Assembly (NCBI GenBank): GCA_020726505.1
Contig: JAHLEZ010000010.1
Span: 1,426,001 to 1,490,000, forward strand
Length of the DNA stretch: 64,000 nt
Source: Leptodontidium sp. MPI-SDFR-AT-0119
Taxonomy: Eukaryota > Ascomycota > Leotiomycetes > Helotiales > Leptodontidiaceae
Reading direction: 5' to 3'
Of the stretch, positions 10,997 through 23,401 are shown one piece after another. The notes below the pieces were generated by a model. The model was given only the letters and a program-made list of their open reading frames with translations. It had not been told where the DNA came from and did not search any database. Within the stretch, counting starts at the first letter, position 1; each line of letters starts with the position of its first letter. The translations under genes and the position numbers were made by a program.

Positions 10997-12018
10997 GCGT
11001 GTAAATCTCTACATCTTAACATTTAGATTTATGAAACGAGCTGTCGTATGATTATTAAGAACTGAACATCTCCGAAGCCTAGCATTGGTCTGTTGACGGA
11101 TTTATGATCTTTAGTTCGATCCTTTTGTCAGCCTCCGAATGGGGATTGTGTCGGCTTCACATTTCGTCCTAGTGCATGTGGGTACCAACACTGGGAGCAA
11201 GCCATGATACGACATGAGATTAAAAATATCGGTGTAAAAAGTGCCACAAAATACTAAGCTGTCGAAGATGACTGAATATTATGCAATACAATGTAATCTC
11301 CAAATTGTTAGGAGATGCTGAGTGCAAGAGCTGCAGTTCGGAGCAACTGTGGGATGCTGTGGAATGATGTCGGCACCAGTGTGGGATGTCGGGCCGCTGT
11401 GGGATAGCATAACAATATGGGATCAGGTGCCGTAGTTGTCAGAAAGTGGCCGCTATCACTTATGTGCCAACACGACCCCGCAAGCAAAGTGGCTCTTCAC
11501 TAGGTATAGATAAGTAGTTACCTTTAAGCACCTGGTAAGTGACAATCCACCTTTCAAGTTTCTGCTAGCAACTGAGGAAGGCTTGGACCACCCCGCCTTG
11601 CAGAGCCCTACTGTTCCCATGCCCAGAAAATCTTAGGAGTCAGGGACTTGTTCGTTATTTTTCTTTTGAATTATAATAACCTCTCTTATCCCTTGAATGT
11701 CTAGATTTTGGCATCAGATTTCTTAAGGCTGGGTTGATCTTCTGAACTGTAGCGAAGGTAGAAGGCGTTTTATATTAGAGAGAGAAGGGGTCAAAGAAGT
11801 CACTTCATCAACCCATCAATATCGTTTACGCGATTGAGGTTTAGTTGCTGATGGTGGGTTATCATATCATTGGTACGAGAATAGAAGTTGAATAATTGGC
11901 AACTAGTGTTTGGAATTCGGAAGTGGAAAGGTGAGGGAAACATCATGATTGAGATTTGTATGAACATCTGTGGTACCGCTAGAACGATGGCCTGGATAAA
12001 TCGGAAATGACTACTGTG
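10997..12018. other. Intergenic region with scattered gtgggat motifs
   Basis: About 1 kb without a recognised gene. Between about 11345 and 11425 the word tgtgggat(g) or a close variant recurs four or five times in 80 bases, which could be a protein-binding array or a simple short repeat. Otherwise AT-rich and featureless to me. Confidence 0.4.
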
Positions 12019-13200
12019 TTAGAAAGTCAATCCAAGGACGAGTGGGACTAGATTTAAATAAATAAAAGTAGACTGATCCAGCGCTCCAAACAGTTCATTG
12101 ACCTTATGGAGTGTCAGCTGCATGTCCCTCTCAGCTTCGAAAGTTGCGCGAATCGAAGTCAGCTCTGATGGAACAGGCAATCTATCCTCAAGATGCTCTT
12201 TATAGACACCTCTCATACCCGCAAACAGGTCATGATCAGTATAACTCTTCGACAGACGACTCCACCATTTCGGGTCCCTCACACTTCGTCCCTCCCCGAG
12301 ATCTAGCCACTTTGTAACCACAACCGCGATTCCAAATCTCTCACAGTCTTGGAGTTCGATTTGGAATTCCGTCGGACAATATACGCACTGTCTAATCCCA
12401 GAACTTCTGACACATTGCTGCACATCATGGTTATGGTCGAGTTTGCATTGCATGTGTACAGGAAGGCGAGCCTCAAAGCCTGTTCCTACGGTACTAACAT
12501 GAGCACATATAGAAATGCGACCGTTAATCGGAATTTGCGGAAAAAGGCCATTCGGAAACAAGAGAGTCTCTTGTACCCGGAGAAGTAAAGATCTATCGAT
12601 GAATTTTGCTAGAGATAGAAACCGATATGGAAAGTTCTCAATGCTTCGACAGCTGATGATTTTGGTTTCGAATCGTTCCAGTAATCTGCTATAGTTGAGT
12701 CCCTGGCGATAACACTTCATTGTAGCTCGGAAAATATCGAATGTGACGTTCTTGTGAATATAGTTGTAAACTCCTCCCAGAAGTTCAGCTCTGTAGCAAG
12801 CTGTGCCTCTGTGCCCGCCATTATTGCTACAGTGGAGGATCAAGCAGTGATAGCACAGTACATGATCAGGAAGGTCAGTCTCCAACAGGCTCAAGAATTG
12901 CTCAAGCTCCTGCTGCCGGCCCACTTCCCGGAGTACTTGCCAGTACGTGGTTCCGAGTGTCTCGAGCGCCGAGCGGCAAGTGAATGCCAATGAGGCAGCA
13001 GAAGCAGGCAGAAGAAACTGAGCAATGTGAGCCGTAATCTCAACAGGCAGCTTCAGTAGGGGAGGCTTGGGAGGTGAGCAGGGAGAAGCCGGTGACTTTA
13101 AGCTGGGCCATCGAAAAATGTTCTCTAAACGCCTAAGAGGACATGCCATATTGTGATTGTGACGTAGTTGAGATTTGATGTTGGCGAAGGGCAAGCCCAC
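12019..13200 (-). CDS. F-box-like protein, 393 aa
   Basis: Single-exon frame, start at 13200. Residues about 48-90 form an F-box-like motif (LLKLPVEITAHIAQFLLPAS, then LAFTCRSALETLGTTYW), as in many expanded fungal F-box proteins that recruit substrates to SCF ubiquitin ligases. Immediately after comes a Cys/His-containing segment (VLCYHCLILHC) typical of a lineage-specific fungal F-box family. The rest has no recognisable repeat such as LRR or WD40. A second Met (residue 18) could be the true start. It is divergent from nothing close; the next gene, Vps11, lies upstream on the same strand. Substrate unknown. Confidence 0.65.
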   Translation of the reverse strand: MGLPFANIKSQLRHNHNMACPLRRLENIFRWPSLKSPASPCSPPKPPLLKLPVEITAHIAQFLLPASAASLAFTCRSALETLGTTYWQVLREVGRQQELEQFLSLLETDLPDHVLCYHCLILHCSNNGGHRGTACYRAELLGGVYNYIHKNVTFDIFRATMKCYRQGLNYSRLLERFETKIISCRSIENFPYRFLSLAKFIDRSLLLRVQETLLFPNGLFPQIPINGRISICAHVSTVGTGFEARLPVHMQCKLDHNHDVQQCVRSSGIRQCVYCPTEFQIELQDCERFGIAVVVTKWLDLGEGRSVRDPKWWSRLSKSYTDHDLFAGMRGVYKEHLEDRLPVPSELTSIRATFEAERDMQLTLHKVNELFGALDQSTFIYLNLVPLVLGLTF

Positions 13201-13525
13201 TTGTGTGACTACAGATGTCTTCTCAAAGTAAAGAGGGCGAGCGAGGCGACTTCGTTATTGATGGTGCTAGGTAAAAAGTTGTAAAAGCAAGGCCGTGATT
13301 GTTGCGAGGAACGCATAATTCCTGAAATATCATCATTGTGGCCATTGATCATATGCGGAGTTAGTGATGACGGCAAGCTTACTTCGTTACTGCTAGTGCC
13401 CTGTCGGTCTACTTGCTAGGTAGGCACTAGGGTATGGAGGATTACGCATCGCAAGAGAACATATCAAGATAACCCAGATCCGAGCTATGCAAGTAAGTTG
13501 TCATATTAGATTTCTCTGACTACTA
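13201..13525. other. Spacer between the F-box gene and Vps11
   Basis: About 325 bases; contains the promoter of the F-box gene and the 3' end of Vps11. Nothing else recognised. Confidence 0.45.
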
Positions 13526-16500
13526 TTACTCTAGTGTAGGAGGCACTTCCATAACCCCTCTCCCGAAAAACTCGCTAATGGTTCCAAATTTATCGTTGCT
13601 CCGAGCTAGAGCATCTAAGAACATATCATGTCTATCAGCACTTTCATCCTGCGCCTTCCTAATAGCACGAATCGTGTCGTTATCTTTCCGGCAGTTCGGG
13701 CAACTGCCTTCCACATTTCCATCCTCACCGACCTCCATATTCAGGCAAGTCTGATGGAAGCTGTGCTTGCACAGGAAGTGAACAGCCGGTAATGAGAGCT
13801 GGGAGCCGCAGAACGAACACCTAGTGTTGTTGAACGTTTGCGGCTTAGTGGACAGATCGGTGATTTCTTGTCGTTTGTCGACTGTTTCGTTGCGATACGA
13901 CGTGATAAGCCGACGGTTGGAAGCAATTTCCTTTCGCTCGCGCTCGATAGTCTGCTGGAGGTAGGTCTTCACCATCCCCATAGTCGCAACAGCATTTGTG
14001 CTAAGAGTCTGGATTACCTGCAAAGGTGCCATTAACCCATCCTCATCGATCTTCTTCAGCACGACATCAAGTTCATCTCCGGCTTCTTCAAGTATGCGAG
14101 GGTCGGACGTGAAGTATGCTAGAGCAGCAGGGTACAGTTGCGGTTCTTCTGGTCCATACTTATGCAGGGCTTTAATGGCACCTTGAGTGTCCTTTGCAGA
14201 TGTATAGGATCGGAAAATATCAAATCGAAGACCAGCTTGTTCGCGGACGAGAATCGTTCCGTCTCGGAAGTTGGAAAGATGGGATAAAAGGAGGACATTG
14301 GAGGTATCTATAGGGATGTCTCTCCCGGATATGAGCTTCTTGGCCTTGGCTTCCCACTCTTCTCTATTGGCACCCTTCTTTTCGTTCGATTTGTGCAAGT
14401 ACATCTCAAAGAGGGTCGTGTAGAGATCAACTTTGTCCCGTTTCTTGAGATCCTTCTCTTCCAGGCAGGCTTCGAGGAAAATTATGAATTCGTCGGGATG
14501 ATCAACGAAGGAAGAAAACGCTGTCCGGGGTTGAGGTGGCGTGTATTGAGGAGCCAGTGCTTGCTCTGGGTTGTCGACGATTTGGTTGTCACTGATCGTA
14601 GCAGTGACATTGCCTTGCGCGGGAGGAGAAGCAACTGCTGAAGTGTTCATGTATGGTAGTGGTAAGAGGTCTCTCAGGTTTTGAACTGCTGTGACAGCTC
14701 CAGCTGCATAGCCTTGCTGTACAGCGACTGTCTCTGGTATAACGACATCCTTCTTCGTGTCGTATCGCCCGGTGAAGTACTGGATGAAGAGTTCCGTGGT
14801 TTCTTTCGGACAATGTTCAAGGAGGACTCTGGCATACTTCATCATATTTGGATATGCCTTTGCTTGGTTAGAAAATATTTGTCTGCTCAATTCTGGGCTA
14901 CTCACAGCGTCGGGCTCCAGGCGCCAAATATACTGCAGCGCCTCTGAATAGAGTTTTGAATCCTCTATCAAGATATCAACCACTAGTTCATGTTCACCGT
15001 GCTTTGTAGCAAGATAGGCGGCCTGGTCATAATATCCACCCTGCCTACACATTGAGATGGCTGTGTCCAAATCAAATTTAAGATCGCCTGGTGACTTGAT
15101 GAATTTTTCAAGCTTTCCAATATCTTTCAGCTTCGCATAGCAGTTTAGAAGTAGAGTCGTATGATCTGCAGTTGCTTTGTGATGCTCGTGCAATTCTTCT
15201 AGGTACTCGATTAGGTTGTGGATTCGTTGTGTATCCAGAAACTAGATTTTTTAGCAACAGCTTGAAGTGGGCCATGGAAGCTTCATACCTTTCGAATGAC
15301 TTGTGATGGCTCTGTGTTGTCGATGGCTTTGAGATACTGCTGCATGGCACCATCGTAATCCGCTTTCTGGTACAGAAAGTCACCATATTTACGATATATC
15401 ACATTTTGTTGGTGAGCGTCCATCCCAGACTTTTGGGCCAAGTTGATGGAATCCACGAACAGATTCCTTTGATAAAGTATTTCCAGCCTCTGCTGCAAAG
15501 GCTTTTCATGATATCGCCAAATCTGCCGCGAAGATTAGTATGCACTTTATACCTAGGCTGTGCAAATTCTTACCTTGCCATCCTGTGTGAGTGCAAAAAG
15601 GTCTCCCCAAATTTTGAACAAGGTTTTGACTTGCGACACCAATGATTCCGAATGTGCAACGAACTTGAGCCCAGTTTCTAACAGCGTGAATGTTGACGTG
15701 TTGAAGATATCCTCCGCCTGTGCACCACCGAACCGCCTCAGTCCGTTAGATTTGGCAGGGCTAATGGTCGTTGACGGCGGAGAAACGAGAGCAACGTAAT
15801 CCCCAAAGACGGTCACCAAACTCTTCGGACCATCGTATGCATAACAAGGGCCACGTCCGTCAACACCATAGTAGTAGATGGCATCATCTCGAACTACAAC
15901 GATGTCGCCAGTCCTCTTGTCGAGAGTCATACACCCAACTGCACAGCCTAGCTCTTCCACTGCTCTTGCTGCTTGCCCTTGACGACCCGAAATGGCTAGT
16001 TTCAGAATCCGCGAGGTCGTTGATATGTAGAGGGTCGTAATCCTATCCTCGTCTCGAAATTCTACGCCTGTGATCGGCTCTTCCGACTCATGCACTGTCC
16101 GCTGCCTTGCGCCTCGATCGTGAACCAAATCCCCCCGTACAACAGTGACAGATCCATTGGCGAACCCCACGGCCAGTTGTGAAAGATCGTCGAGGGCAGT
16201 GAAGGCTGAGATCTGCAAACCAAATCAACACGTGCTCTGATGTGGAACAACTTGCTACATACTGGGAACGGTTTCCTCCCATTTTGTATGCTGAGTGTTG
16301 ACTGGCATGTTGGAAGGCCAGTCTTCTTTACCGGCTTGTCCAACGCCCATACCTTCAATACGGGTTCATTGGAGATATCTTCCTATAGCAAATCAGACCA
16401 GTATTCCTTTCCAATGCCACATGTACACACTGATATTGTCACCAACAAAGATGTTCCCTCCACCTGCTTCATGTGCGTAATCGAGCCTGTCTCATGCGCC

Positions 16501-16761
16501 TGGAACGTTCGCAGGATCTTGAAGGACGGAGAGAGTATGCGCACAACGCCATCATGGCTCCCAAGGAAGAGGCTTTCGGAACCTGAGCAGACGCAGCTGA
16601 TTTCATTGTTGTCGAAGAAGGACCGGCTCTCATCGTCGGGAGGATTGACTTGGCTGACTTCGAAGAAATCGAACGTTTTCCACTGCAGCATGTCAGCAAA
16701 GCCCGCCAACTGCGCACCACAGTTCTCCAGGGCATGAACATCTTACCGAAGTTAGAGCCAT
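13526..16761 (-). CDS. vps11: Vps11/Pep5, core subunit of HOPS and CORVET
   Basis: Vacuolar sorting protein 11, 991 aa in six exons: 16761-16747, 16682-16431, 16382-16263, 16212-15574, 15522-15289, 15241-13526; introns are 47-64 nt. The first exon is only five codons (MALTS) and joins WKTFDFFEVSQV, matching the family start. The N-terminal half is a beta-propeller (GSHDGVVRILSPSFKILRTF, LSQLAVGFANGSVTVVRGD). The middle is an alpha-solenoid with clathrin-heavy-chain-type repeats (LEILYQRNLFVDSINLAQK onward). The C-terminus is a RING-H2 finger (CSFCGSQLSLPAVHFLCKH, then CPNCRKD). It tethers membranes for fusion at endosome and vacuole. Length and all domains are complete; no lesion seen. Confidence 0.93.
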
Positions 16762-17197
16762 GGTAGCAAACCTGCGATATCATGGCAGCTTGCGATCGAG
16801 TGAGTGGGGAGCTTGAGCTGTAGCTTTCGCGGCGTCATTTGTCGCCGATGCCTGCAGGACCAGGTTGGCTGGAGCCGAGACTAAAGCGGAATAGCTTCGG
16901 CTATTTCACTTCATCTCCTCTTAACATTTTCCCTCTTCCTTCCTAATGATCAATTTTTGAATTTATCCATGACTCAAGTACCTGGAATTACTTTCTCGCA
17001 CCTCCACCCCCCCATTTCCTCGTTTTTGGATTTTCAAGGCTCAGTTCCGTCCTCCGCAATCACATCTGGTCCACATCCAAACATCATTCTCAGCAAAATT
17101 CAGGTGGCAAAAGTTCTGAGCTCGATGTGTTTACTATCACTAAAGCGTCTACCTCGTTCTCAAGTTTCACGTTTGCACATACTAGAAATGCCATGCT
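16762..17197. other. Spacer upstream of Vps11
   Basis: About 435 bases holding the Vps11 promoter and the 3' flank of the decayed SDR gene. No further gene seen. Confidence 0.4.
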
Positions 17198-18084
17198 TCA
17201 ATTCTGCTCAATATCTGTATGTAGGTTGCCAACGTTCGTACTACTACTGGGATCCTGCCACTCCTCAACAACACCAAGCATCTCTTCACACTTCTTTTTG
17301 ATCAAGACAACCGCATCAGCTCCTATGGCAATCCTCACCGGAACCATTATCCTTTCAGCTTTCCCTTCGCCCTTAAAAACATCCACCATCCTCTTCGTAC
17401 CAAATATAGGATCTCCAGGCTGCTTCCCACTATACATCTCAACCCTCTCGAGCAGACCCAATGTGGGCTCATAGTCCTCGTTCTGTGAAACTGGACGTGT
17501 CATCTTACTGGAGTCCAAAATAATGGTACGAAAAGTCCCAATGCCGAAGCTGACGACTTAGATGTTGAAGTTGGCGACTTCGCCGGCGAGACACATAGCA
17601 TACCTATCTAGGGCGTGATTGCTGATGCCAACATTGAGGATGTGAAGGCGACTGTACCTCTTCGGCGAAAACGGAAGTGAGGAGCAATTGCTGTGGTCAC
17701 AGCTATGGAACTAACCAGGGTGGTATTCAGTGCTGACAAGTGTGTTTCTTACTGCTCCGCAAAAGGGCTCATGCTGCGGGAAAAGGAGACTTACTCGGTC
17801 GGTCTCTTCTGCCAATCCCATCTGACAGCACCCAGCATTGTTTACTGGCACGCCGATATGGTCATAGATGGCAATTGCTTGTTTGACTTTCTCGTCTGTT
17901 TCTGTCTGTGGAGAAGTCACGTCCAAATCGAATATAGCAGCTCTTGTTTCCTCAAGATGAGATAGCTTTGTCTTCGCATTGCGGACTGTTGCGATCACTT
18001 TATCGCCACAAGCGAGACCTCATGCACGAACTCTTGACCGAAACGCGACGAGCAGCCTGTGACGAGCCAAATAAGTTGAGGCAT
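17198..18084 (-). pseudogene. Decayed short-chain dehydrogenase/reductase (SDR)
   Basis: Pieces of one classical SDR lie in order on the minus strand but in broken frames. The N-terminus at 18084 reads MPQLIWLVTGCSSRFGQEF (the TGxxxxxG cofactor motif; the usual final Gly is Arg-Phe-Gly here). A one-base shift near 18015 leads to a stop before KVIATVRNAKTKLSHLEE and the VPVNNAGC motif (NNAG). The strand after that (TAIAPHFRFRRRGTVAFTSS) ends in TAG at 17608-17610; a frame change then gives RYAMCLAGE, where the YxxxK catalytic Lys is lost. TAA at 17558-17560 follows, and the family C-terminus (YEPTLGLLERVEMYSGKQPGD) runs to 17198. At least three lesions make it non-functional. Original substrate unknown. 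Confidence 0.8.
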
Positions 18085-19055
18085 TGTCAGTAAGTTCTCT
18101 ATGTAAGCAGATGGTTTTCTTGAATACTACTCCGTCTCACTGCTAAGAGCTGTGAGATTTTATATTTTGTTCATCGCATTGCTGCATTCGTCGAGTTCTT
18201 GCTCTCGGGATTCGGGGGAGAGCAGTATGCCGAATCAATGCCATGTATTGTAAGGAAATCTTGTCGTGCAACACAGGTATGCGCACGTGCCTAGCCTACG
18301 TAAGCAGGCCAGTTAGTTATAGGGGCAGTTGCAGACAGGAGCTCCGTCTTAGAAATCAGACACTTTTGCCACCACGTTGCAGCCACCATGAGAGCCATGC
18401 CGGCCGTCGATTGAGAGAGACCTTTTGCACGACAAATCTTATATTCCATCCAAGTCGTAAGCATTAGAACAGCTGTGGATCCTCTTCCACATCATTACTG
18501 CCTCGAATATGCTTCATTTTGGGGTCAGATCTACAGATCAGAAGCGTACGTGCTATCCAAGCGAGCCTCCGCAGAAGTAAATACAGTCTGTCCACCGGGA
18601 TTATAAAGGTCGGATTCCTGTCAAAATCCTGAATGGTATACTCAAGGTCTAAAATCTTACAGAAATAAAATTACTTCCCCCTTTTTCCTTTTTTTCAGTT
18701 CAGCTGACCTATATGATAGCTTTCATACCTACTGTAGTAGGTCCTTGGCTTCCACAATAAAAATAAAGCTCCAGACCCGAGCGCCAAGAATCCGGGGTAT
18801 CGGGTCGTTGGCCAAGCGGGCTGGCGGGGAAGGGGCGGCTGGAGAGATCCACTCCGGATATCCACGGCTGAGCGAACGACTTCAACCCTCTTCAAAACAA
18901 AGAGCAATCCATCTTCAGAAAAAGATGTGAAAGTAATTGCTCACCGACTTCACGTCGGATCCTCTCCAAACTCTTCTAACCTGTACTCGAGACATCCGAC
19001 TTTCAATAACCCACCTATCTACTTCTCTCCGTCTGATACAGGCAACACAAACAAC
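18085..19055. other. Intergenic region upstream of BCKDH E1-alpha
   Basis: About 970 bases without a recognised gene. A small palindrome (cctactgtagtagg) lies near 18728, and a GC-rich patch at 18780-18840. The region probably contains the E1-alpha promoter and leader. Confidence 0.4.
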
Positions 19056-20491
19056 ATGAAGCTTCCTCCCCTCCGTCTGGTACTGCTAACGCCTAGATCA
19101 ACCCTCCCCCGAAGTAAAGCTCTCAGATTCTCCTCATCCCTATCTCAAAAGCCAGGAGCAGCAGGAATTCGCTTTCCCGGCGCAGTATCCAGCCAATTCG
19201 TCAACAGCCTCTCCTTCGAACACCCCGCCACCTACCCCGCGCTGCCGACCTACCGGTGCGTCAACCAAGATGGCGACATAGTCGACGCAGCCTACACGCC
19301 CGAACCCGACTCCCTCGCACTGAAGATGTACGAGGATATGCTCTCCGTGTCCATAATGGACGTCATCATGTTCGACGCACAGAGACAGGGCAGATTGAGT
19401 TTCTACATGACGAGCCAGGGTGAAGAAGGGACATGTGTGGGTTCTGCGTCGGCGCTGGAGAAGGAAGATGTTATCTTCTGCCAGTATAGAGAGGCGGGCG
19501 TTTTCGCGCAGAGGGGGTATAAGTTTGATGATTTCATGAGCCAGCTTTTTGCCAATGCGAAGGATCCGGGTCGCGGGAGGAATATGCCCGTACATTATGG
19601 GAGTAAGGCTTTGAATATCGTAAGTTACTTCTATTCTTACCCCATCAACAGTTCTTAATATCTGCTCAAACGCACCACAAGTCAATGAATATCTTAACTA
19701 ACTGATTGCCCCCCCAGCACACCATCTCCTCTCCACTAGCAACACAAATCCCCCAAGCCTCAGGAGCAGCCTACGCACTGAAAATGCAACGCCTCACAGA
19801 CCCCAACATCCCACCCCGAGTAGTAGCATGCTACTTCGGCGAAGGCGCCGCCAGCGAAGGAGACTTCCACGCCGCGCTCAATATAGCCGCAACACGCTCC
19901 TGTCCCGTGATCTTCATATGCCGCAACAACGGGTACGCAATCAGCACGCCGACACTCGAGCAGTACCGCGGGGACGGCATAGCGAGTCGCGGCACAGGGT
20001 ACGGGATAGACACCATCCGCGTCGACGGGAACGACATCTGGGCTGTACGAGAAGTGACTAAACGCGCGAGGGAACTAGCGTTGAAAGACGGCGGCCGTCC
20101 AGTCCTCATCGAAGCCATGTCCTACCGCATCTCGCACCACAGCACGAGCGATGACTCGTTCGCGTACCGCGCGCGCGTCGAAGTCGAGGACTGGAAACGT
20201 AGGGATAACCCCATCACGCGCCTGCGGAAGTATCTAGAGAAGAAGGGTATCTGGGATGAGGAGAAAGAGAGTCAGGCGAGGAGTAGGATTAGGAAGGAGG
20301 TCCTGAAGGCGTTTGCGGCGGCGGAGAAGGAAAAGAAACCCCCCATGAGGAGCATGTTTGAGGATATGTATGAGGAGCTTACACCTGAGATGAAGGACCA
20401 GATGAGGGAGTTGAAGAGTGTTATTGAGAGGTACCCGGATGAGTATGATGTTAGCGAGTTCGAGGGCGGAAAAGATACGCTAGCCCCTTAA
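19056..20491 (+). CDS. Branched-chain 2-oxoacid dehydrogenase E1 subunit alpha, mitochondrial
   Basis: Thiamine-diphosphate-dependent E1-alpha of the complex that decarboxylates 2-oxo acids from Val, Leu and Ile, 445 aa in exons 19056-19619 and 19718-20491 (98-nt intron, phase 0, joining ALNI|HTISSPLATQIPQASG). The ThDP/Mg motif is GEGAASEGDFH ... CRNNGYAIS. The conserved regulatory loop YRISHHSTSDDS is present, as in mammalian BCKDHA. The N-terminus (KLPPLRLVLLTPRSTLPRS) is basic and Ser-rich, a mitochondrial presequence; I therefore prefer the Met at 19056 over the in-frame Met at 18927. Partners E1-beta, E2 and E3 are not in the window. Complete and intact. Confidence 0.92.
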
Positions 20492-20817
20492 GAATCAAAA
20501 CAAAGCACAATAAACTAGAACATTAAATCAAGGATCTCGGTAGCTTTTCCCCCTAGCTTACGAAGTGAAGACTAAGTAGAGTCTCGGTCATCCAATCATT
20601 GATATATCTAACAAGTTCATGTCTCGTAACAATTATACAAAAGTCTATCCGACTTTTACATACCGATCCAAATCTACATCCAAAACTCCACCCATGCATC
20701 CAAAAAGGCCAAGATGTCGCTGGTATCCCAACTCCCCAAAACGTATATATCCATCCATCCATCCAAGAACGCCCCTCCCCTATATCCAATCCAATTCAAT
20801 CCAACCCAACCCCCTAA
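20492..20817. other. 3' spacer between convergent genes
   Basis: About 325 bases; the E1-alpha gene and the Smr gene converge here. Contains short ccat(c/t) and caatcc runs. No gene seen. Confidence 0.5.
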
Positions 20818-22484
20818 TCACCGTCTCTTCACCACCCCAGAAACAAGCAAAACCCCCATATTACTCCCACTGCCAACCTGAATCTTCCAACCCTCATTAA
20901 TCAACATCTTCGCCACAGCCGGACCCAGCTTGCCGCCACCCGAACTATGATTGCCCGCCCCGGTAACAATCTTATATTGGGGGATAGAAGCTTTTCTCCC
21001 ATCCGCCCTCTCGTCTCCACACTCATGCCACCACCGCGTGACATGCTCCCGACTAATCCGCACCGCATCCTTGACGTTTAGACCGTGCAGATCGAGTTCT
21101 AGCCGAGTGCTCTGGCTGGCAGCGAGGGCGTCCGCGGCTCGACTGGCTGCTGCTTTGGCTTTAACGTCGTAAGTACGTCCGACGTCCGAATAGTACGCTG
21201 CTGCGCCGCCCATGAGAGGGTTGGATTTTCCTTTGCGATAGGCTGCGCTGGCTTGTGCGAAAGCGGTGTTGCGGGACTCGGTGTAGTGAGCTGCTGTCTC
21301 AGCCGAGCTTGCGAAATCGTGAGGCCCGTCGGGATAGACTGCATTGATAGTTTTAGATTTCGGTTTTGGTTCGGGGTCGAGTTGAATGGGTGCATGGCGA
21401 ATGTCGAGCTGGATTGGGTTCGTCTTGTTGACTGGTGTAGCGAGAGCGAGAGCCAATTCGCGAGCGTTTGTGTGAGATGGATTGGTGATGTGCAGCAAAA
21501 TCTCTAGATCTGCAGTCGAGACAGAGGGAAAGTCTTGACGGAGCTCGTAGGCATTGATTTGTATAGCCGGATCATCTTCATAGATCTGCATCTCGGCATG
21601 AGCCTTGACAATAGCCGCAATAGTCCCACGAACAGTTCCACCATTCTTGTGGTAAAAAGACGTGACCTGCTGCACAGGAATCCCAGCTTTGTCGGAGATA
21701 AACTCGATGTCTTGCCGACCGGTATCCCATTTGCTCTCGGCGGGAGACTCGACGAGACTAGGCGCGGTGCTTAGGTTGTTTGCACTCCTGACCGCTCGAT
21801 TTTTCTTCTTCCGTTGGCCTTTGCGCCGATGGGGAGTTACATCGTCCTCCGAGAAGCCGTTGATCCCGCGATGACGAGAACCGCTGTCCTCGAGAAAGGC
21901 CTGGGTCATTAACTCATCGATCGCCAGACCTGCGTCGCCTTTGCATTTCTTCAACGTCCATCTGATGTCGAAGGGCTTCAGAGCGGGGAATATGCTGATT
22001 AACGCCTCCTCCTTGCCCACTTGGTTGAGGCTGTCGAGTTCACTTGAATAAGTCTTGCCAATGCTCTCTTCCCTCTCTCCACCCACGAGATCTAAACCCT
22101 CCAGATCTAGGATGTGTGGTTCCTGGGATAGCGATGTGTCATCGGTTTCAGTCTTCGATCCTTGTTGACTTGTAGACAGGCTCTCGATCTCCTCTCTCGC
22201 ACTTCTTTGGTCGTCATGAACAGGCTCAGGTCCACTGGCACCACTGGGATCAAATCCTGTACTTTCTTCTGCAAAGGCAGAGGACCTCAGAATATCGAGG
22301 GCCTGTCGCAGTGCAAAAAGTTCGGTGGGATTGGTGATGTCGAAGTCAGAGATGGTAGGAAGGAGGGCGGAACTGTCGATAGACTGAGAGTACTCTGCCT
22401 AGACGGAAAATGTCAGCAGTCGGTATCTGCAGGTTACCATGTTTGTTCAAAACGTACAAGCAGTTGTGCGTGAATGTCTTCCAT
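20818..22484 (-). CDS. DUF1771-Smr domain protein with CUE-like N-terminal region
   Basis: Predicted nucleic-acid or ribosome-associated endonuclease-like protein, 535 aa in exons 22484-22458 and 22398-20818 (59-nt intron; first exon only nine codons, MEDIHAQLL). After an acidic N-terminus comes a CUE/UBA-like motif (ALISIFPALKPFDIRWTLKKC, about residues 140-165), then a linker with a basic run (RRKGQRKKKNR). The DUF1771 helix region reads YTESRNTAFAQASAAYRKGKSNP. The C-terminal Smr domain has LDLHGLNVKDAVR, the HG and TGAGNHSSGGGKLGPAV signatures. Fungal proteins of this architecture (compare yeast Cue2 and YPL199C) act in or resemble no-go decay factors; that role here is inference. Confidence 0.85.
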
Positions 22485-23401
22485 CCGACCACTTTTGCGC
22501 CAATGTGCGCGCCGGGACGAGGAAAACGCTTTTTCTTTAACTGGCGTCTTTGTAGGGTCTACGCAATGCAGTATTTTGCAGGTATTTCTTGAGAAGAGAT
22601 TGCAGAATGTATGTCATGACGAGATCCTTTCTTTGTGCTGCACTGAGACCCTTCGAAACCATTCAAGATTCGGTGAAGTCATGTCGGGGGTCGGATTAAA
22701 GTTCTCCCGGGCTAAAATTGATCTCTGTATGATCTTTGGTACTGGGTGATGAATCAGTGATGATGCATTGATTCCCCAACGGTTCCAAGGAATAGCTTGA
22801 GTTCTTTTTTGAATATGATATTCTAGGTGGGATCTTTGATCTTTAGAAAAGGGTTACTCAAGTTGATCAATGAATTAGATGCTTTACTTCAATGACCCTT
22901 CCTGGATTTCAACGGTACTTAGGTAGTCTCCCTTTCCGCATCTTCAATTAAAAGTCTATATCTATGTCATAACTTATAAAGCAACATATTCTCATCCTCT
23001 GGTAGTAACGTAACTCCTTCGTGATCAGGCAAGTCAGTTGGATGATGCGTTAAAAGAAATGGGACTCTCCAAGAAACTGAAGCTTAAAAATCAATAGAAT
23101 GCGTTCAGGGGAAATGATTGATTCATTCGTCTAAGTGAAGTGCAAAAGCTAAAAGACCCGACCTTTCATGAATAACCCTCCACGTTAATGCGCCCAAACG
23201 ACCTTCCATGCAATTTGACTTGATCCACTATCTGAAATTTGGTGGAAGGGGCGAAAACATGATGAGGAAGAAAGCTCGTGAATACATGAAATGCCATGAT
23301 GATTGCGCCAGTGAACTCAAAGAAGTAAATCCCTGGGCAGAAAGAAAAATCTTCGCTTGGTCCTCGACGATTCGTACTGTGTGCCGTTTGGTGTTGGCAG
23401 C
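22485..23401. other. Intergenic region upstream of the Smr gene
   Basis: About 900 bases with the Smr promoter and the 3' flank of the HECT ligase. Open frames at 22474-22749 and 23208-23480 look like chance; the second partly overlaps the last HECT exon in antisense. Confidence 0.45.

Noticed and set aside
18927..19055. Upstream in-frame extension of E1-alpha
   Set aside because: Sequence before 19056 lacks conservation and a mitochondrial presequence starts naturally at the later Met.
19828..20118. Arg-rich and other frames overlapping E1-alpha
   Set aside because: Shadows of the GC-rich E1-alpha coding sequence, whose own frame has the ThDP motif.
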